Positions 1 to 8,597 of a stretch of 64,000 nucleotides of DNA are shown here, piece after piece (position 1 is the stretch's first letter; each line of letters opens with the position of its first letter). This DNA comes from Deltaproteobacteria bacterium. Its GTDB lineage: Bacteria > Myxococcota_A > UBA796 > SXON01. The translations under genes were made by a program, and so were the position numbers. The stretch covers positions 548,044-612,043 of the forward strand of contig CANFCK010000001.1 in assembly GCA_947445035.1 (NCBI GenBank), written 5' to 3'. Below the pieces are notes generated by a model. It saw only the letters and a list, made by a program, of their open reading frames with translations. It was not told where the DNA came from and searched no databases.

Positions 1-1647
1 GAGCAGGAAGGCCGACCCGGCGCCCCCGACGCTGCCGCCCCAGGCCAGATTCAGCAGCCCCGAGACGTTGGTGGCCGACCACTCGCCATACCCGGTCGCG
101 ACACCGTCCACGCCCAGCACCACCCCCGTCTCCACGCCGAAAAGCACGACATCGACCACGGCCGCGCCGCCGGCGGCCGGAAGCGCCAACTCCAGCGGGT
201 GATCGACCCGGCCATCACAATCCTGATCCAGACCGTCCGCGACATCGTGCGCGAAGGGGCGCCGTGTGGGGTCGGTATCGTCGCAGTCGCCGGAAGCGGC
301 GCTGATCCCGTCGCCATCGATATCGCAGGGCGTCACAAACGTGCGCGCTCCCGACAACACCGCCGCGCCCCCGGCCACAAGCATCCGAAGCTCCGGGACC
401 CCGTCGCCGTCGAGGTCGGTGGCTGCCGCGAGGTTTCGTTCCCCCTGAAGGTTGCCGGCCAGGGGCACCTCACGCAGGCCGGGGACGAGGATCCCCGCCG
501 CCGTCTCGACTACGAGCTCCGCATGGCCGTCCCCGTCGATATCCCCGCCGTCGCCAAGCGACAGCGCCTCGACGGCCATAGACTCGAAGGTGTCCAGCCG
601 GACCGGGGTGGTGCCGCTGAGCGACCAGGGCACGCCGTCCACCACCACCAACTTGGCGCCGAGCCCCGGCCAGCGCGCGTCCGACCACGTGGTGGTGACG
701 CCCGTCGGCGACGCGCTGGCGATCAGGCCCACGAGCCCCGCACCGCCTGCGTAGGTGTCCATCCCGACCAGCAGCTCCGCGCGGCCGTCGCCATCGGCAT
801 CGGGGAGCGAAGCGTAGTGCCACGCGCCTCCACCGGTGTTCAACTCGATGTCCAAAAAAGCATCCTGGCGTCGAGCCGCCACTTGCGGCGCCCCAGAGAA
901 CACGAGCGTGTGCCGGTAGTAGCCGACGACCAGCTCTGCGAGCCCGTCCCCGTCGAGGTCGGGCGCCAACGCGAGCTGTCCTCCCGGTTGCCCCTCCAGT
1001 TCGCCACCCTCGAGGTAGCCGACGGCGTCAGCCAGGGCTGTCCTCGCCGACAACGGGCCGGCAAAGACAAAGACGCGGCCGGAATTCGGACCGTCGTCCG
1101 TCGTCGCGAACGGAGCCGCCACCACCAGGTCGTGGACGCCGTCCCCGGTGAGGTCGCGTCCCGTTGCGAGCTGCGACCCGAAGGACGGCGACTGCCCGAT
1201 CCCGTCGATGCGGACGAGCAGAACCCCGTCGAGGCCAAATACCGCCACCGCACCCTCGATGCCGGGAATCGCGCTGGCCTCCCCGACGACAAGCAACGGC
1301 GCCCCCGCCGGGCCCAGCGCGCCGACCGCGGCCACGGACGCCGGGCCGACAACCAGGGTCAAGAGCGGGTCGTCGGTCAGCCCGTTGCAGTCGTCGTCCA
1401 CCCCGTTGCAGACCTCGACACCAGCGGGGGGGCAGGGGGCATCGCCAGTGTCGGGGTCGCAGTCGCCCGCCGCGGTGTCCTCATCGTCGCAATCCCGACC
1501 GCCCGCCTGCCGCACATGCCAGCCGTCGTGATCGGCGTCGGGCGTCGTCCGGCACGCGTCCGGGAGGGCGACCGCTTCCACCTCGACACGCCGGGGAGGC
1601 TCGGGCACCCGGCACGCCATTCCCAGCGCCAGCGCGAGCGAAAGCAC
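1..1647 (-). CDS. FG-GAP / MopE-motif lipoprotein (3' end beyond window)
   Basis: An uninterrupted minus-strand frame runs from about 1647 off the left edge (549 residues visible). The N-terminus reads as a lipoprotein signal ending in LALALGMAC. The start is uncertain: GTG 1645-1647, a CTG near 1671, or ATG 1618-1620. Then come two MopE-type metal-binding segments (CDDEDTAAGDCDPDTGD...EVCNGVDDDCNG, and DIDGDG...DCDDTDP...DQDCDGRVD). Between them are at least five FG-GAP-like blades with DxDGDG calcium loops, for example DLTGDGVHDLVV, DLDGDGLAELVV and DADGDGRAELLV. This suggests a secreted beta-propeller held at the outer membrane. Such proteins are abundant in Myxococcota; function is unknown. 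The plus-strand open frame here is its antisense shadow. Confidence 0.85.
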   Translation of the reverse strand, partial: MLSLALALGMACRVPEPPRRVEVEAVALPDACRTTPDADHDGWHVRQAGGRDCDDEDTAAGDCDPDTGDAPCPPAGVEVCNGVDDDCNGLTDDPLLTLVVGPASVAAVGALGPAGAPLLVVGEASAIPGIEGAVAVFGLDGVLLVRIDGIGQSPSFGSQLATGRDLTGDGVHDLVVAAPFATTDDGPNSGRVFVFAGPLSARTALADAVGYLEGGELEGQPGGQLALAPDLDGDGLAELVVGYYRHTLVFSGAPQVAARRQDAFLDIELNTGGGAWHYASLPDADGDGRAELLVGMDTYAGGAGLVGLIASASPTGVTTTWSDARWPGLGAKLVVVDGVPWSLSGTTPVRLDTFESMAVEALSLGDGGDIDGDGHAELVVETAAGILVPGLREVPLAGNLQGERNLAAATDLDGDGVPELRMLVAGGAAVLSGARTFVTPCDIDGDGISAASGDCDDTDPTRRPFAHDVADGLDQDCDGRVDHPLELALPAAGGAAVVDVVLFGVETGVVLGVDGVATGYGEWSATNVSGLLNLAWGGSVGGAGSAFLL

Positions 1648-1649
1648 CG

Positions 1650-2111
1650 TTAGCGGAAGACGATCTGCCAGCCGTTGCCGCTGCGGGACATCACGAGGCG
1701 GTAGGACACGCTGTCGGAGCGGCCGGGGCAGTCGCTCTTCTTGGTTTCAAGGTTCACCGTCGCTTTCTCTGTCGACTCCGCCTTGTCCATCGTCCACCGG
1801 CCCTGCTCCACGCAGTCCACCGACTCGCCAGCGGCCGTCAAGGTTGCCTGCGCCTCCCAGTGGTTCTTGGGACCAAAGGACACCGACTTCCACCGGATCG
1901 TCGCCCCGCCGCCGTCGGACGGGGAGAACTCGTTCATCGGGTTCCGCACGAGGTAGTCCGCGAATTTCCTGGAGTCCTTGTCCGCAGGGAGTTCGGTTTC
2001 GGGAGTGATCCCGCCGTCCTGGGCGACGACACCCCCGCCCGACTTCACCGGGGGACCTTCTTTGGCACAACCGATGAGGACCAGCAGAGACATCAGGGCA
2101 AACGTACGCAT
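1650..2111 (-). CDS. Small lipoprotein of unknown function
   Basis: 153 aa. The chosen start (ATG 2109-2111) gives a classical lipoprotein signal, MRTFALMSLLVLIGC, with Cys15 as lipidation site and an AGGAG ribosome site 8 nt upstream. An upstream in-frame start at 2192 would bury the signal and is rejected. The mature part has a Gly/Asp-rich linker and then a compact domain with two cysteines (SVDCVEQGRW, KKSDCPGR) that could form a disulfide. No family recognised. Its stop (TAA 1650-1652) lies only a few bases from the start region of the downstream FG-GAP gene, so the two are probably co-transcribed. Confidence 0.8.
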   Translation of the reverse strand: MRTFALMSLLVLIGCAKEGPPVKSGGGVVAQDGGITPETELPADKDSRKFADYLVRNPMNEFSPSDGGGATIRWKSVSFGPKNHWEAQATLTAAGESVDCVEQGRWTMDKAESTEKATVNLETKKSDCPGRSDSVSYRLVMSRSGNGWQIVFR

Positions 2112-2249
2112 CCGGGACTCCTGTTTCGCTGCCGCAGCTAACGTCTGCGCGGCGGCCTCGCCAGCGGCCCCCGAGCAGCCGTAGTTTTCCATAGCGGCCG
2201 ATACGCCCCCTGTGGCAGCTCAGAAACGACGAAATCGCTAAGTGCCCGT

Positions 2250-2287
2250 ATTTGCTATGCAAATGCTGTGCTCAAGTTTTGAGCACA
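2250..2287. promoter_or_regulatory. Two adjacent palindromes in a divergent intergenic region
   Basis: ATTTGC-TAT-GCAAAT (2250-2264) is followed immediately by TGTGCTCAA-GTT-TTGAGCACA (2267-2287). Both have perfect arms. They sit between the divergent lipoprotein (starts 2111) and membrane-protein (starts about 2344) genes in sequence that is unusually AT-rich for this genome. Likely operators or promoter-linked dyads; no regulator is identified. Confidence 0.45.
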
Positions 2288-2343
2288 CCGCGAGAAGGGT
2301 CCGTTCAACCGAGCCCACCCCGGCCAGCAGGGGTGAGTTCTCC

Positions 2344-4029
2344 ATGTGGTTATCCATAAGGCGTGGGGAGAAGTTAGGCCGCCGCGTGGCCCCCCCCTCC
2401 AGACTCCGCCGCTGGGTCGCTCCCGCAGCCTGGTACGCGGTACTGGCCGTGGGGCTTTTGTGGCCGGCCATGCTCCAGCCGATCGCGGCCGTGCCCGGGG
2501 CCCCTCGGACCGATCTCGCCGACGCGCTGTGGACGTCGTGGTTTGTCGCGATCCGCCTGGGAAGCGGGCAACTTCCCGACTCGGTGGACGGGCTGCTGAA
2601 CTTTCCGGACGGCGGGGCGCTGTGGCCCGCCGACCCGCTCAACGGCGTGATCGGCGCCCCGCTGGTGCTGACCATCGGCGCCGCCGCCACGTGGACTGTG
2701 CTGGCCCACCTCCATGTCATCTTCGCGGGCCTCGCCGCGCACAAGTTGGGCGAACACTTTCGCGCCCAGGGCTTCGTCGCCGGCACGCTGTACGCCGCTG
2801 CGCCGATCACCCTTTCTCACCTTCACAACGGCGCCACCGAGGCGGTAGGCGGGACCGGTTGGCTGGCACTGGCCGCGCTCACCGCGGTGCGACTCGTGGA
2901 TCGGCCGAACTGGCGCACGATTCTTGCCTGTGGCGCGGCCACCGCAGCCGCAGCGGTGGCCCATGCGTACAGCGGCGCGCTCGCCGCGATTTTCGTCTGC
3001 GCGGCCTCGGCGTTCGCCCCGAGTTGGCGGAGCCGGGCCCACCTTTTGCTGGCGGGTGGCGTGGCGGTGATGCTCGCGGCCGCGCCGCTGACGATGGCGC
3101 TCGAGCGCGCCACCGCCGCAGACAACGTCGTCGGAATCAAGACGGACAAGGAGCTGGCGACAATCCGGCGGACGATCGGCCCCGCCGATCCGGAGGGTTT
3201 TTTCCACGCCGGGGAGTTCCGCTCGCCCGACTTCCACAAGCTCTCCCGGTACGGCGAGGAGATGGTGCACTGCGCGTATCTGGGGTGGGTGCCGCTTTTG
3301 GCGGCGGCCCTCTCGCTGAGGCGGCGGCGCGGCGCCGGCGTTTTGTGGGTCGCCGGCGGGGTGGCGCTCTTGCTCTCGATGGGACCGGTATTGGTAGAGG
3401 ACGGCGGGCCGGTCATCCTCGCCGGCCGGCGCGCCGTGCCGCTGCCGTATCTTTTGGTGGAGGGGCTGCCCGGTTTCCGCTCGTTGTCCCTTTTGTGGCG
3501 CCTGGCCCAGTTGACCGCGCTGTGCCTCGCGGTCCTGGCGGCACGGGCGCCGGGTCGATCAGTCGGGCTGGCATGGGCGCTGGTGGTGGCAACCCTGGCG
3601 GAGACCCGGCTTGTCTCCCCCGCGCGCGATCTTCCGTGGCACATGTCGGGCGCGCTGGCCCCGGAGATCGCGGCGTTGTCGACAGAGCCAGAGGGCGCGG
3701 TGATGAACTTTCCCGTCGTGGGGGGACGTCCTTACCTCTACGAGCAGACCGCCCACAAAAAACCGCTGACCGGCTCGTTGAACTTCCCCAACAACGGCGC
3801 GTCACGCAAGGTCTGGAAGACGGCGATCGACACCGCCCCGGGCGACGTCGATCGCTTCCACGACGCCGTCGTGGCCACCGCCCAGGCGGAGGGGGTGCGG
3901 TACCTCATCGTGCACGTGGACGCCCGCGCCTACGACGACGACCTGCACGCCGACGCGGTGCGGGCGATGAAGGACGCCTTCACCCCGATCGCCGCGTCCA
4001 GCGCGGTTCGGGTGTACCGGTTCTGGTAG
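2344..4029 (+). CDS. Polytopic membrane protein, possibly GT-C glycosyltransferase-like
   Basis: 561 aa from ATG 2344 (GGGGTGAG about 10 nt upstream; an earlier in-frame ATG at 2242 would place both intergenic palindromes inside the gene). The N-terminal two thirds holds roughly nine to ten hydrophobic helices. After the first helix comes an acidic loop (RTDLADALWTSW), a layout typical of GT-C glycosyltransferases. The C-terminal about 140 residues look soluble and extracytoplasmic (VMNFPVVGGRPYLYEQT...). First gene of a three-gene operon with a beta-helix protein 9 nt downstream and a GT2 enzyme, so a role in cell-envelope glycan or lipid-linked sugar synthesis is inferred. The family call is tentative. 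Confidence 0.7.
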   Translation: MWLSIRRGEKLGRRVAPPSRLRRWVAPAAWYAVLAVGLLWPAMLQPIAAVPGAPRTDLADALWTSWFVAIRLGSGQLPDSVDGLLNFPDGGALWPADPLNGVIGAPLVLTIGAAATWTVLAHLHVIFAGLAAHKLGEHFRAQGFVAGTLYAAAPITLSHLHNGATEAVGGTGWLALAALTAVRLVDRPNWRTILACGAATAAAAVAHAYSGALAAIFVCAASAFAPSWRSRAHLLLAGGVAVMLAAAPLTMALERATAADNVVGIKTDKELATIRRTIGPADPEGFFHAGEFRSPDFHKLSRYGEEMVHCAYLGWVPLLAAALSLRRRRGAGVLWVAGGVALLLSMGPVLVEDGGPVILAGRRAVPLPYLLVEGLPGFRSLSLLWRLAQLTALCLAVLAARAPGRSVGLAWALVVATLAETRLVSPARDLPWHMSGALAPEIAALSTEPEGAVMNFPVVGGRPYLYEQTAHKKPLTGSLNFPNNGASRKVWKTAIDTAPGDVDRFHDAVVATAQAEGVRYLIVHVDARAYDDDLHADAVRAMKDAFTPIAASSAVRVYRFW

Positions 4030-4038
4030 GCTGCCGCC

Positions 4039-5109
4039 GTGGACACGTTGGAGCGCGAGTCGGAAATCGAAGCGGTCGAGGGCCTGGGGGCCTTCGTCGA
4101 GCGGACCTTTCTCGATGGCACCCTCGCCGACTGGACCTCGCGCTCCCCGCATGTGGTCCTGCCGCCGCACACCATCGCCGCGAAAAAAGCAGTCGCCGCC
4201 GCACTCGCAGCGGCGCGCGCCCGAGGGGGCGATGTCCGCGCCGCACCGCGGGGGTCGGTCAGCAGCGTGGGCGCGACCATCTTCGCGGCCCTTGACGGTG
4301 CCCCCACCCCCGAACGCGTAGCTGCCGCCCCGCTTGTAGAGTTCGACGCAGAGGAGCGGGAGCTGCCTGAGCTGGCCGGCGAACGTTTGCGCGTCGCGGA
4401 CGCCTGGGTCTTTCGGGTAGAGCACTGGTCGGACCTGTTGTGGGCCAATCTCCTGGCGATGGGGCCGTGGTTGTGGACCGAGCTCGCGACCCCATGGCGC
4501 CTCGGACTGTCGGCGCTGTCGGCGCTGTCGGTACGTCCCGAAGCGGTGGCCGGCGGGCTGGTCCGGTGCGGGGCCGACGCGTGGGTGCATCCGCGGGCGG
4601 CGGTGGAGTTTTCGGTGCTGGGGCCCGGGGTGCGGGTGGGCGCCGGCGCGGTGGTGCGCGGGTCGATCCTCGGGGAGGGGGCGGTCGTCGAGGACCTGGC
4701 CCTGGTGGAGGGCTGCGTCGTCGGCGCGGGCGCACGGATACAGCGGCAGGCGATGGCGAAGTTCAGCGTGCTTGAGGCCGGCTCGGCGCACGCCGGCGTG
4801 GTGCAACTGGGGGTGCTCGGCGCCGGAGCCCAGGTCCGCCAGGGCGCCGTCCTGTTCGATCAGTCGCTGGGAAAACCCGTCCAGGTGCTGCGTCGCCGCG
4901 TCCTGAGCCCGGCTCCCCGCGGGATGATCGGCGTTTGTGTTGGCCCGCTTGCCGTCATCGGCCAAGGGGTGCGCATCGCCGCGGGTCGCGCGATCCCGCC
5001 CGGGCTGTTGGTTCTGCCCGAAGCCGGCGCCGTGCTGGCGGACCCGGCAGTTCCCGCGGGTACGCAGCGGGCGCGCGTGTCGGGGGGCCGGTTGGAGCCC
5101 CTGTCGTGA
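4039..5109 (+). CDS. Left-handed beta-helix (hexapeptide repeat) protein
   Basis: 356 aa from GTG 4039, 9 nt after the previous stop. Residues about 170-300 form hexapeptide repeats (AWVHPRAAVEFSVLGPGVRVGAGAVVRGSILGEG and onward), the LbH fold of GlmU C-terminal domains and sugar acyl- or nucleotidyltransferases. The N-terminal about 150 residues are not a recognisable nucleotidyltransferase: I see no GxGTRxxP signature. It is either an acyltransferase or a structural or regulatory relative. Overlap with the next gene (GTGA) implies coupled translation with a glycosyltransferase. Confidence 0.75.
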   Translation: MDTLERESEIEAVEGLGAFVERTFLDGTLADWTSRSPHVVLPPHTIAAKKAVAAALAAARARGGDVRAAPRGSVSSVGATIFAALDGAPTPERVAAAPLVEFDAEERELPELAGERLRVADAWVFRVEHWSDLLWANLLAMGPWLWTELATPWRLGLSALSALSVRPEAVAGGLVRCGADAWVHPRAAVEFSVLGPGVRVGAGAVVRGSILGEGAVVEDLALVEGCVVGAGARIQRQAMAKFSVLEAGSAHAGVVQLGVLGAGAQVRQGAVLFDQSLGKPVQVLRRRVLSPAPRGMIGVCVGPLAVIGQGVRIAAGRAIPPGLLVLPEAGAVLADPAVPAGTQRARVSGGRLEPLS

Positions 5110-6290
5110 AGTGGGGGGATCCCGACTTTTCGTTGGTGCTCCTGGGCGGGTACCTGACGGTGCTCACCCTGTTGTGGAGTGCGCTTCTGGCAGGTGTGGG
5201 CTCCTGGCACCGCCGCTTCGCGCTCCCTGACGAGACGCCTACGGCGGCGCTCCCCAAGCTGACGATCTGCATCCCGGCCCGCGACGAGGGCCATCAGATC
5301 GCGGCGTGCGTGCGCGCCGCGCGCGCAACGGACCATCCGGACTTCGAGATCATCGTCGTCGACGACGGTTCGACGGACGGCACCGCCGAGGTCGCGCGGG
5401 ACGCGACCGGGGACGACCCTCGTGTGCGGGTAATCCGCGGCACGCCGCCCGCCGCCGGGTGGGCCGGCAAGCCATGGGCGTGCGCAAGAGCGGCAACCGA
5501 GGCCCACGGCCGACACCTTCTCTTCATCGATGCTGACGTGGTGATCGAGCCGACGGCGGCGCGCCGGGCAGCGGCGGTCCTTCAAAACCGTGGCCTGGGG
5601 CTCCTGAGCCTTTTCGGTACCTGGCGCTTGGAGGGACTCTCGGAGCGCATCGCGATCCCGGTCATCGGCTGGTTCATCCGCGGCGTCACGGACATCGCAG
5701 CGGTCAACGCGCCGGGGAGGGCCGAGGCCTTCGCCAACGGGCAGTTCTTGCTCGTGGATCGTGAAGCCTACGACGCCGTCGGCGGGCATGCGGCGGTCAA
5801 GGGCGAGGTCCTGGAGGACGTGCGTCTGGCGCAGACGATCAAGCGCCGCGGCATGGCGCTTGGCCTGTACGCTGCGCCGTGGGCGTTCAGGGTTCGCCTG
5901 TACCGCAACCTCCTTGAGATCTTTTCCGGCTACACCAAGAACTTCTACGAGGGGATGGGTCGTCGGCCCCACATCGCCCTCGCCGCCCTCCTTTTCTTGG
6001 CCATCGCCTCGTTCCTGCCCTACTTCTTGCTGCTGGTGGCGATCCTCGCGCCACAGCTGATCCTCACCGGCGTCGAGCACCCGTGGGCCTGGCAACTCTG
6101 GGTGGGCATCGTCTGCGGCCTCCCGGTGGTCTTCCGGTTCCGGTTGGACCGCAGCGACGGGCGCTCCGGCACCCTGGCGTGGACCCATCCGCTGGGCAAC
6201 CTCGTACTGGGCGCGGTGCTGGTCGGCTCGGTGCTGCGGGTGCGTACGCGGTGGAAGGGGCGCACCTTTCACGACGGCCGGGCGGTGTAG
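5106..6290 (+). CDS. Membrane-bound family 2 glycosyltransferase
   Basis: 394 aa starting at GTG 5106, which overlaps the preceding TGA (GTGA). One N-terminal helix is followed by a GT-A domain: the nucleotide-binding DDGSTDGT at residues 86-93, the DAD metal motif at 142-144, then GEVLEDVRLAQTIKRRG as the acceptor/catalytic segment. Two to three C-terminal membrane helices (about 290-375) follow. The overall plan resembles HpnB (hopene-associated) and CrtQ-type glycosyltransferases. It uses a nucleotide sugar on the cytoplasmic face; the acceptor cannot be read from sequence. Last gene of the 2344-6290 operon. Confidence 0.88.
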   Translation: MKWGDPDFSLVLLGGYLTVLTLLWSALLAGVGSWHRRFALPDETPTAALPKLTICIPARDEGHQIAACVRAARATDHPDFEIIVVDDGSTDGTAEVARDATGDDPRVRVIRGTPPAAGWAGKPWACARAATEAHGRHLLFIDADVVIEPTAARRAAAVLQNRGLGLLSLFGTWRLEGLSERIAIPVIGWFIRGVTDIAAVNAPGRAEAFANGQFLLVDREAYDAVGGHAAVKGEVLEDVRLAQTIKRRGMALGLYAAPWAFRVRLYRNLLEIFSGYTKNFYEGMGRRPHIALAALLFLAIASFLPYFLLLVAILAPQLILTGVEHPWAWQLWVGIVCGLPVVFRFRLDRSDGRSGTLAWTHPLGNLVLGAVLVGSVLRVRTRWKGRTFHDGRAV

Positions 6291-6302
6291 CTACGGGCTG
6301 AA

Positions 6303-6342
6303 AAACCGAAACGCCGGCGAAAGCCCGAGGACCTTCGCCGGC
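6303..6342 (-). terminator. Intrinsic terminator after tRNA-Gly
   Basis: On the minus strand, just downstream of the tRNA, GCCGGCGAA and TTCGCCGGC form a long stem around GGTCCTCGGGC, followed by a T-rich stretch (GTTTCGGTTTTT, 6299-6310). It lies between the convergent glycosyltransferase and tRNA genes and may serve both. Confidence 0.8.
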
Positions 6343-6349
6343 ATCAAGA

Positions 6350-6425
6350 TGGAGCGGGAGACCGGACTCGAACCGGCGGCAACAACGTTGGCAACGTTGC
6401 ACTCTACCAACTGAGTTACTCCCGC
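6350..6425 (-). tRNA. tRNA-Gly(GCC)
   Basis: A 76-nt cloverleaf with encoded CCA. Acceptor GCGGGAG pairs with CTCCCGC. The D-arm is ACTC/GAGT with AGTTGGTA in the loop. The anticodon arm CAACG-TTGCCAA-CGTTG gives anticodon GCC (reads GGC/GGU). The T-arm is GCCGG-TTCGAGT-CCGGT, and the discriminator is T. It appears to be transcribed alone with its own terminator. Confidence 0.96.
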
Positions 6426-6607
6426 GCCGGGCCCACCCTCTTAATCGCTCATCCGGCGCCGTCAAGGATCGGAGCGTGTCCTGGTGTCGGGTAGACCGAG
6501 ACCCCCAGCACCTACCGGCCATTTCGATCAGCACAGCACTCAGGTGCTGACGATCGTGCCTGGGCCGGCTACGTTACAGCTCCTTTCCCTCGCCCCTGGA
6601 GCGACCC

Positions 6608-8524
6608 ATGCGCCTGACCCTTGCCCCGCTGATCCTGCTGTCCCTCACCGCGTGCACCCCGACCGACACCGAAGACACGGGCAAAGAGGACTCCGCTGCC
6701 GACACCGGCGAGGACTACGTGCCCCCCACCGACGAAGACGGCGACGGCGTCACGCCCAACGACGGCGACTGCGACGACACCGATCCCACGCGCTTCCCGG
6801 GCAACGCTGAAGCGTGCAACGGCATCGACGACAACTGCAACGGCGCGGTTGACGAGGGCCTCCCGGACACCGATAGCGATGGCATTGCCGACTGCCAGGA
6901 CACCGAAACCTGTGACGGCATCGACAACAATGGTGACGGCCTGACCGACGAAGGCTTCGCCGATGACGATGGCAACGGCGTTGCCGACTGCGTTGGCACC
7001 GAAGTGTGCGACGGCATCGACAACAACGAGAACGGCCAGATCGACGAGGGCTACGATGCCGACGGCGACGGGTTCACCGAGTGCGGCGACGCCAGCGTCG
7101 AGGGCGATTGCGACGACAGCGATCCCAACGTCTTCCCCGACGCGGGCGAAGTCAGCGGTGATCTGGTCGACAACGACTGCGACGGGCTCGTGGACGAGGG
7201 CGACTGGGAAGCGGGCGACCTCGCCATCAACGAACTCATGAACAACCCCTTCGACGTGCTCGACCCCGACGGTGAATTCGTCGAGGTGGTCAACATGTCG
7301 TTGCGCACGCTGACCCTCAATGGCCTGATCCTGGCCTCGGACACCGACGGCGACTGGCACCAGGTCGAAAGCGACACGCTCCTGACCCTTGAGCCCGGTG
7401 CGTACTTCATCTTCGGCTCCAACAGCACCTACGTGACCAACGGCAACGTGAACGTCGACTACCAGTACTCAGACCTCGTGATGAGCAATGAGACCGACGA
7501 CCTCAAGCTCATCGCCGACGGCATCACCTTGGATTCACTGTCGTGGGACGATGGCGCCACCATGCCCGACCTTCAGGGCGCGTCGATGGGCGTGGACCCC
7601 TGGTACATGGGCGCGACCACCAATGACGATGTCGTCTACTGGTGCGCTGCCACCTACGAATGGGGCAACCCCGGCTCGGACCTCGGCAGCCCCGGCGTCG
7701 AAAACGAGCTGTGCTCCAGCTGGGACCATGACGGGGACGGCTTCACCGGCGACGAAGGCGACTGCCTGGACGACAACGCCGACGTCTACCCGGGCGCGTT
7801 CGAAGCCACCGATGGCCTCGACACCGACTGCGACGGCGTGTCGGAATCGGCGCCCACCGCGCTTCCCGCCTACGACACCGCGTCCGCCCTCGCGACGTGC
7901 TCGCCGCTGACCCTGGATGGCACCGGCTCCTTCGATCCCGAAGGCAACGCCCTGACCTACAGCTGGGAACTCGCGGGGGCCCCGGCCGGCTCGTCCACGA
8001 CCACGGCCGACATCGACGCCACAACCGACTCCAACCCGGTCTTCCATCCGGACCTGCCCGGCGACTACACGTTCACCCTCACGGTGAACGACGGCGGAGC
8101 CGACTCGCTGCCGGTCTCGCTCACGGTGGCGATCGTCGACCGTGGCTACAACAACGACCCAGTTGCGGCCGCCGGCGACGACCAGTCGACCACGGGCACC
8201 GCGACCTGCACTCCCATCAGCTACGGCGTCAGCTACGACTGCGACCCCTGCAGCGACTACTACTTCTACGTCGATGCCAGCAGCAGCACCGACGCGGACG
8301 GCGACGAGCTGACCTACACCTGGAGCGAAGTGAGCGACGCCAACGGCATCGCCTCGATCACGACCACCGCGGCCACCACCGCGCAGGTGTTCTTCGACGA
8401 CCCGTTGGCGACCTACGGCTCGGCCGACAACAACACGGTGGTCATCGCGGTGACCGCGACCGACTGCTACGCCGCGTCGGCCTCGGACGAACTCACGCTG
8501 ACCTACGCCTGTACCGGGTCCTGA
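6608..8524 (+). CDS. MopE-motif, lamin-tail-domain, PKD-repeat lipoprotein
   Basis: 638 aa with signal MRLTLAPLILLSLTAC (lipobox LTAC) and GGAG upstream. Four MopE-type repeats (DGDCDDTDP...EACNGIDDNCNG; ETCDGIDNNGDG; EVCDGIDNNENG; DCDDSDPNVFP...DNDCDG) fill residues about 45-200. Next is a lamin-tail-like domain (about 205-345: GDLAINELMNNP...GEFVEVVN), a further MopE motif (DHDGDGFTGDEGDCLDDNADVYPG), and two PKD-like beta domains (DGTGSFDPEGNALTYSWEL; DASSSTDADGDELTYTW). An acidic, metal-rich surface lipoprotein, probably outer-leaflet anchored. Lamin-tail domains recur in bacterial surface proteins and nucleases, but no nuclease domain is visible here. Confidence 0.9.
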   Translation: MRLTLAPLILLSLTACTPTDTEDTGKEDSAADTGEDYVPPTDEDGDGVTPNDGDCDDTDPTRFPGNAEACNGIDDNCNGAVDEGLPDTDSDGIADCQDTETCDGIDNNGDGLTDEGFADDDGNGVADCVGTEVCDGIDNNENGQIDEGYDADGDGFTECGDASVEGDCDDSDPNVFPDAGEVSGDLVDNDCDGLVDEGDWEAGDLAINELMNNPFDVLDPDGEFVEVVNMSLRTLTLNGLILASDTDGDWHQVESDTLLTLEPGAYFIFGSNSTYVTNGNVNVDYQYSDLVMSNETDDLKLIADGITLDSLSWDDGATMPDLQGASMGVDPWYMGATTNDDVVYWCAATYEWGNPGSDLGSPGVENELCSSWDHDGDGFTGDEGDCLDDNADVYPGAFEATDGLDTDCDGVSESAPTALPAYDTASALATCSPLTLDGTGSFDPEGNALTYSWELAGAPAGSSTTTADIDATTDSNPVFHPDLPGDYTFTLTVNDGGADSLPVSLTVAIVDRGYNNDPVAAAGDDQSTTGTATCTPISYGVSYDCDPCSDYYFYVDASSSTDADGDELTYTWSEVSDANGIASITTTAATTAQVFFDDPLATYGSADNNTVVIAVTATDCYAASASDELTLTYACTGS

Positions 8525-8570
8525 TATCGGCACCACGCTCCGCTCTGCGGCTGGGCGCAAGGCCGCGGTA

Positions 8571-8594
8571 GGGGAAGGGGCCGCAGGCTTCCCC
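8571..8594. terminator. Hairpin between convergent genes
   Basis: GGGGAAG (8571-8577) pairs with CTTCCCC (8588-8594). It lies between the stop at 8524 and the convergent ferredoxin stop at 8598. There is no long T-run, so it may be only a weak or Rho-assisted end. Confidence 0.4.
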
Positions 8595-8597
8595 CTT

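Noticed and set aside
199-1653. 484-codon open frame on the plus strand
   Set aside because: Antisense shadow of the FG-GAP/MopE gene. Its translation is Arg/Pro/Gly-rich with no family features, while the minus frame shows clear repeats and a signal peptide.
2350-2358. Another TTATCCATA 9-mer
   Set aside because: It lies at the start codon region of a membrane-protein gene, 47 kb from dnaA, with no other origin features. A chance match is sufficient explanation.
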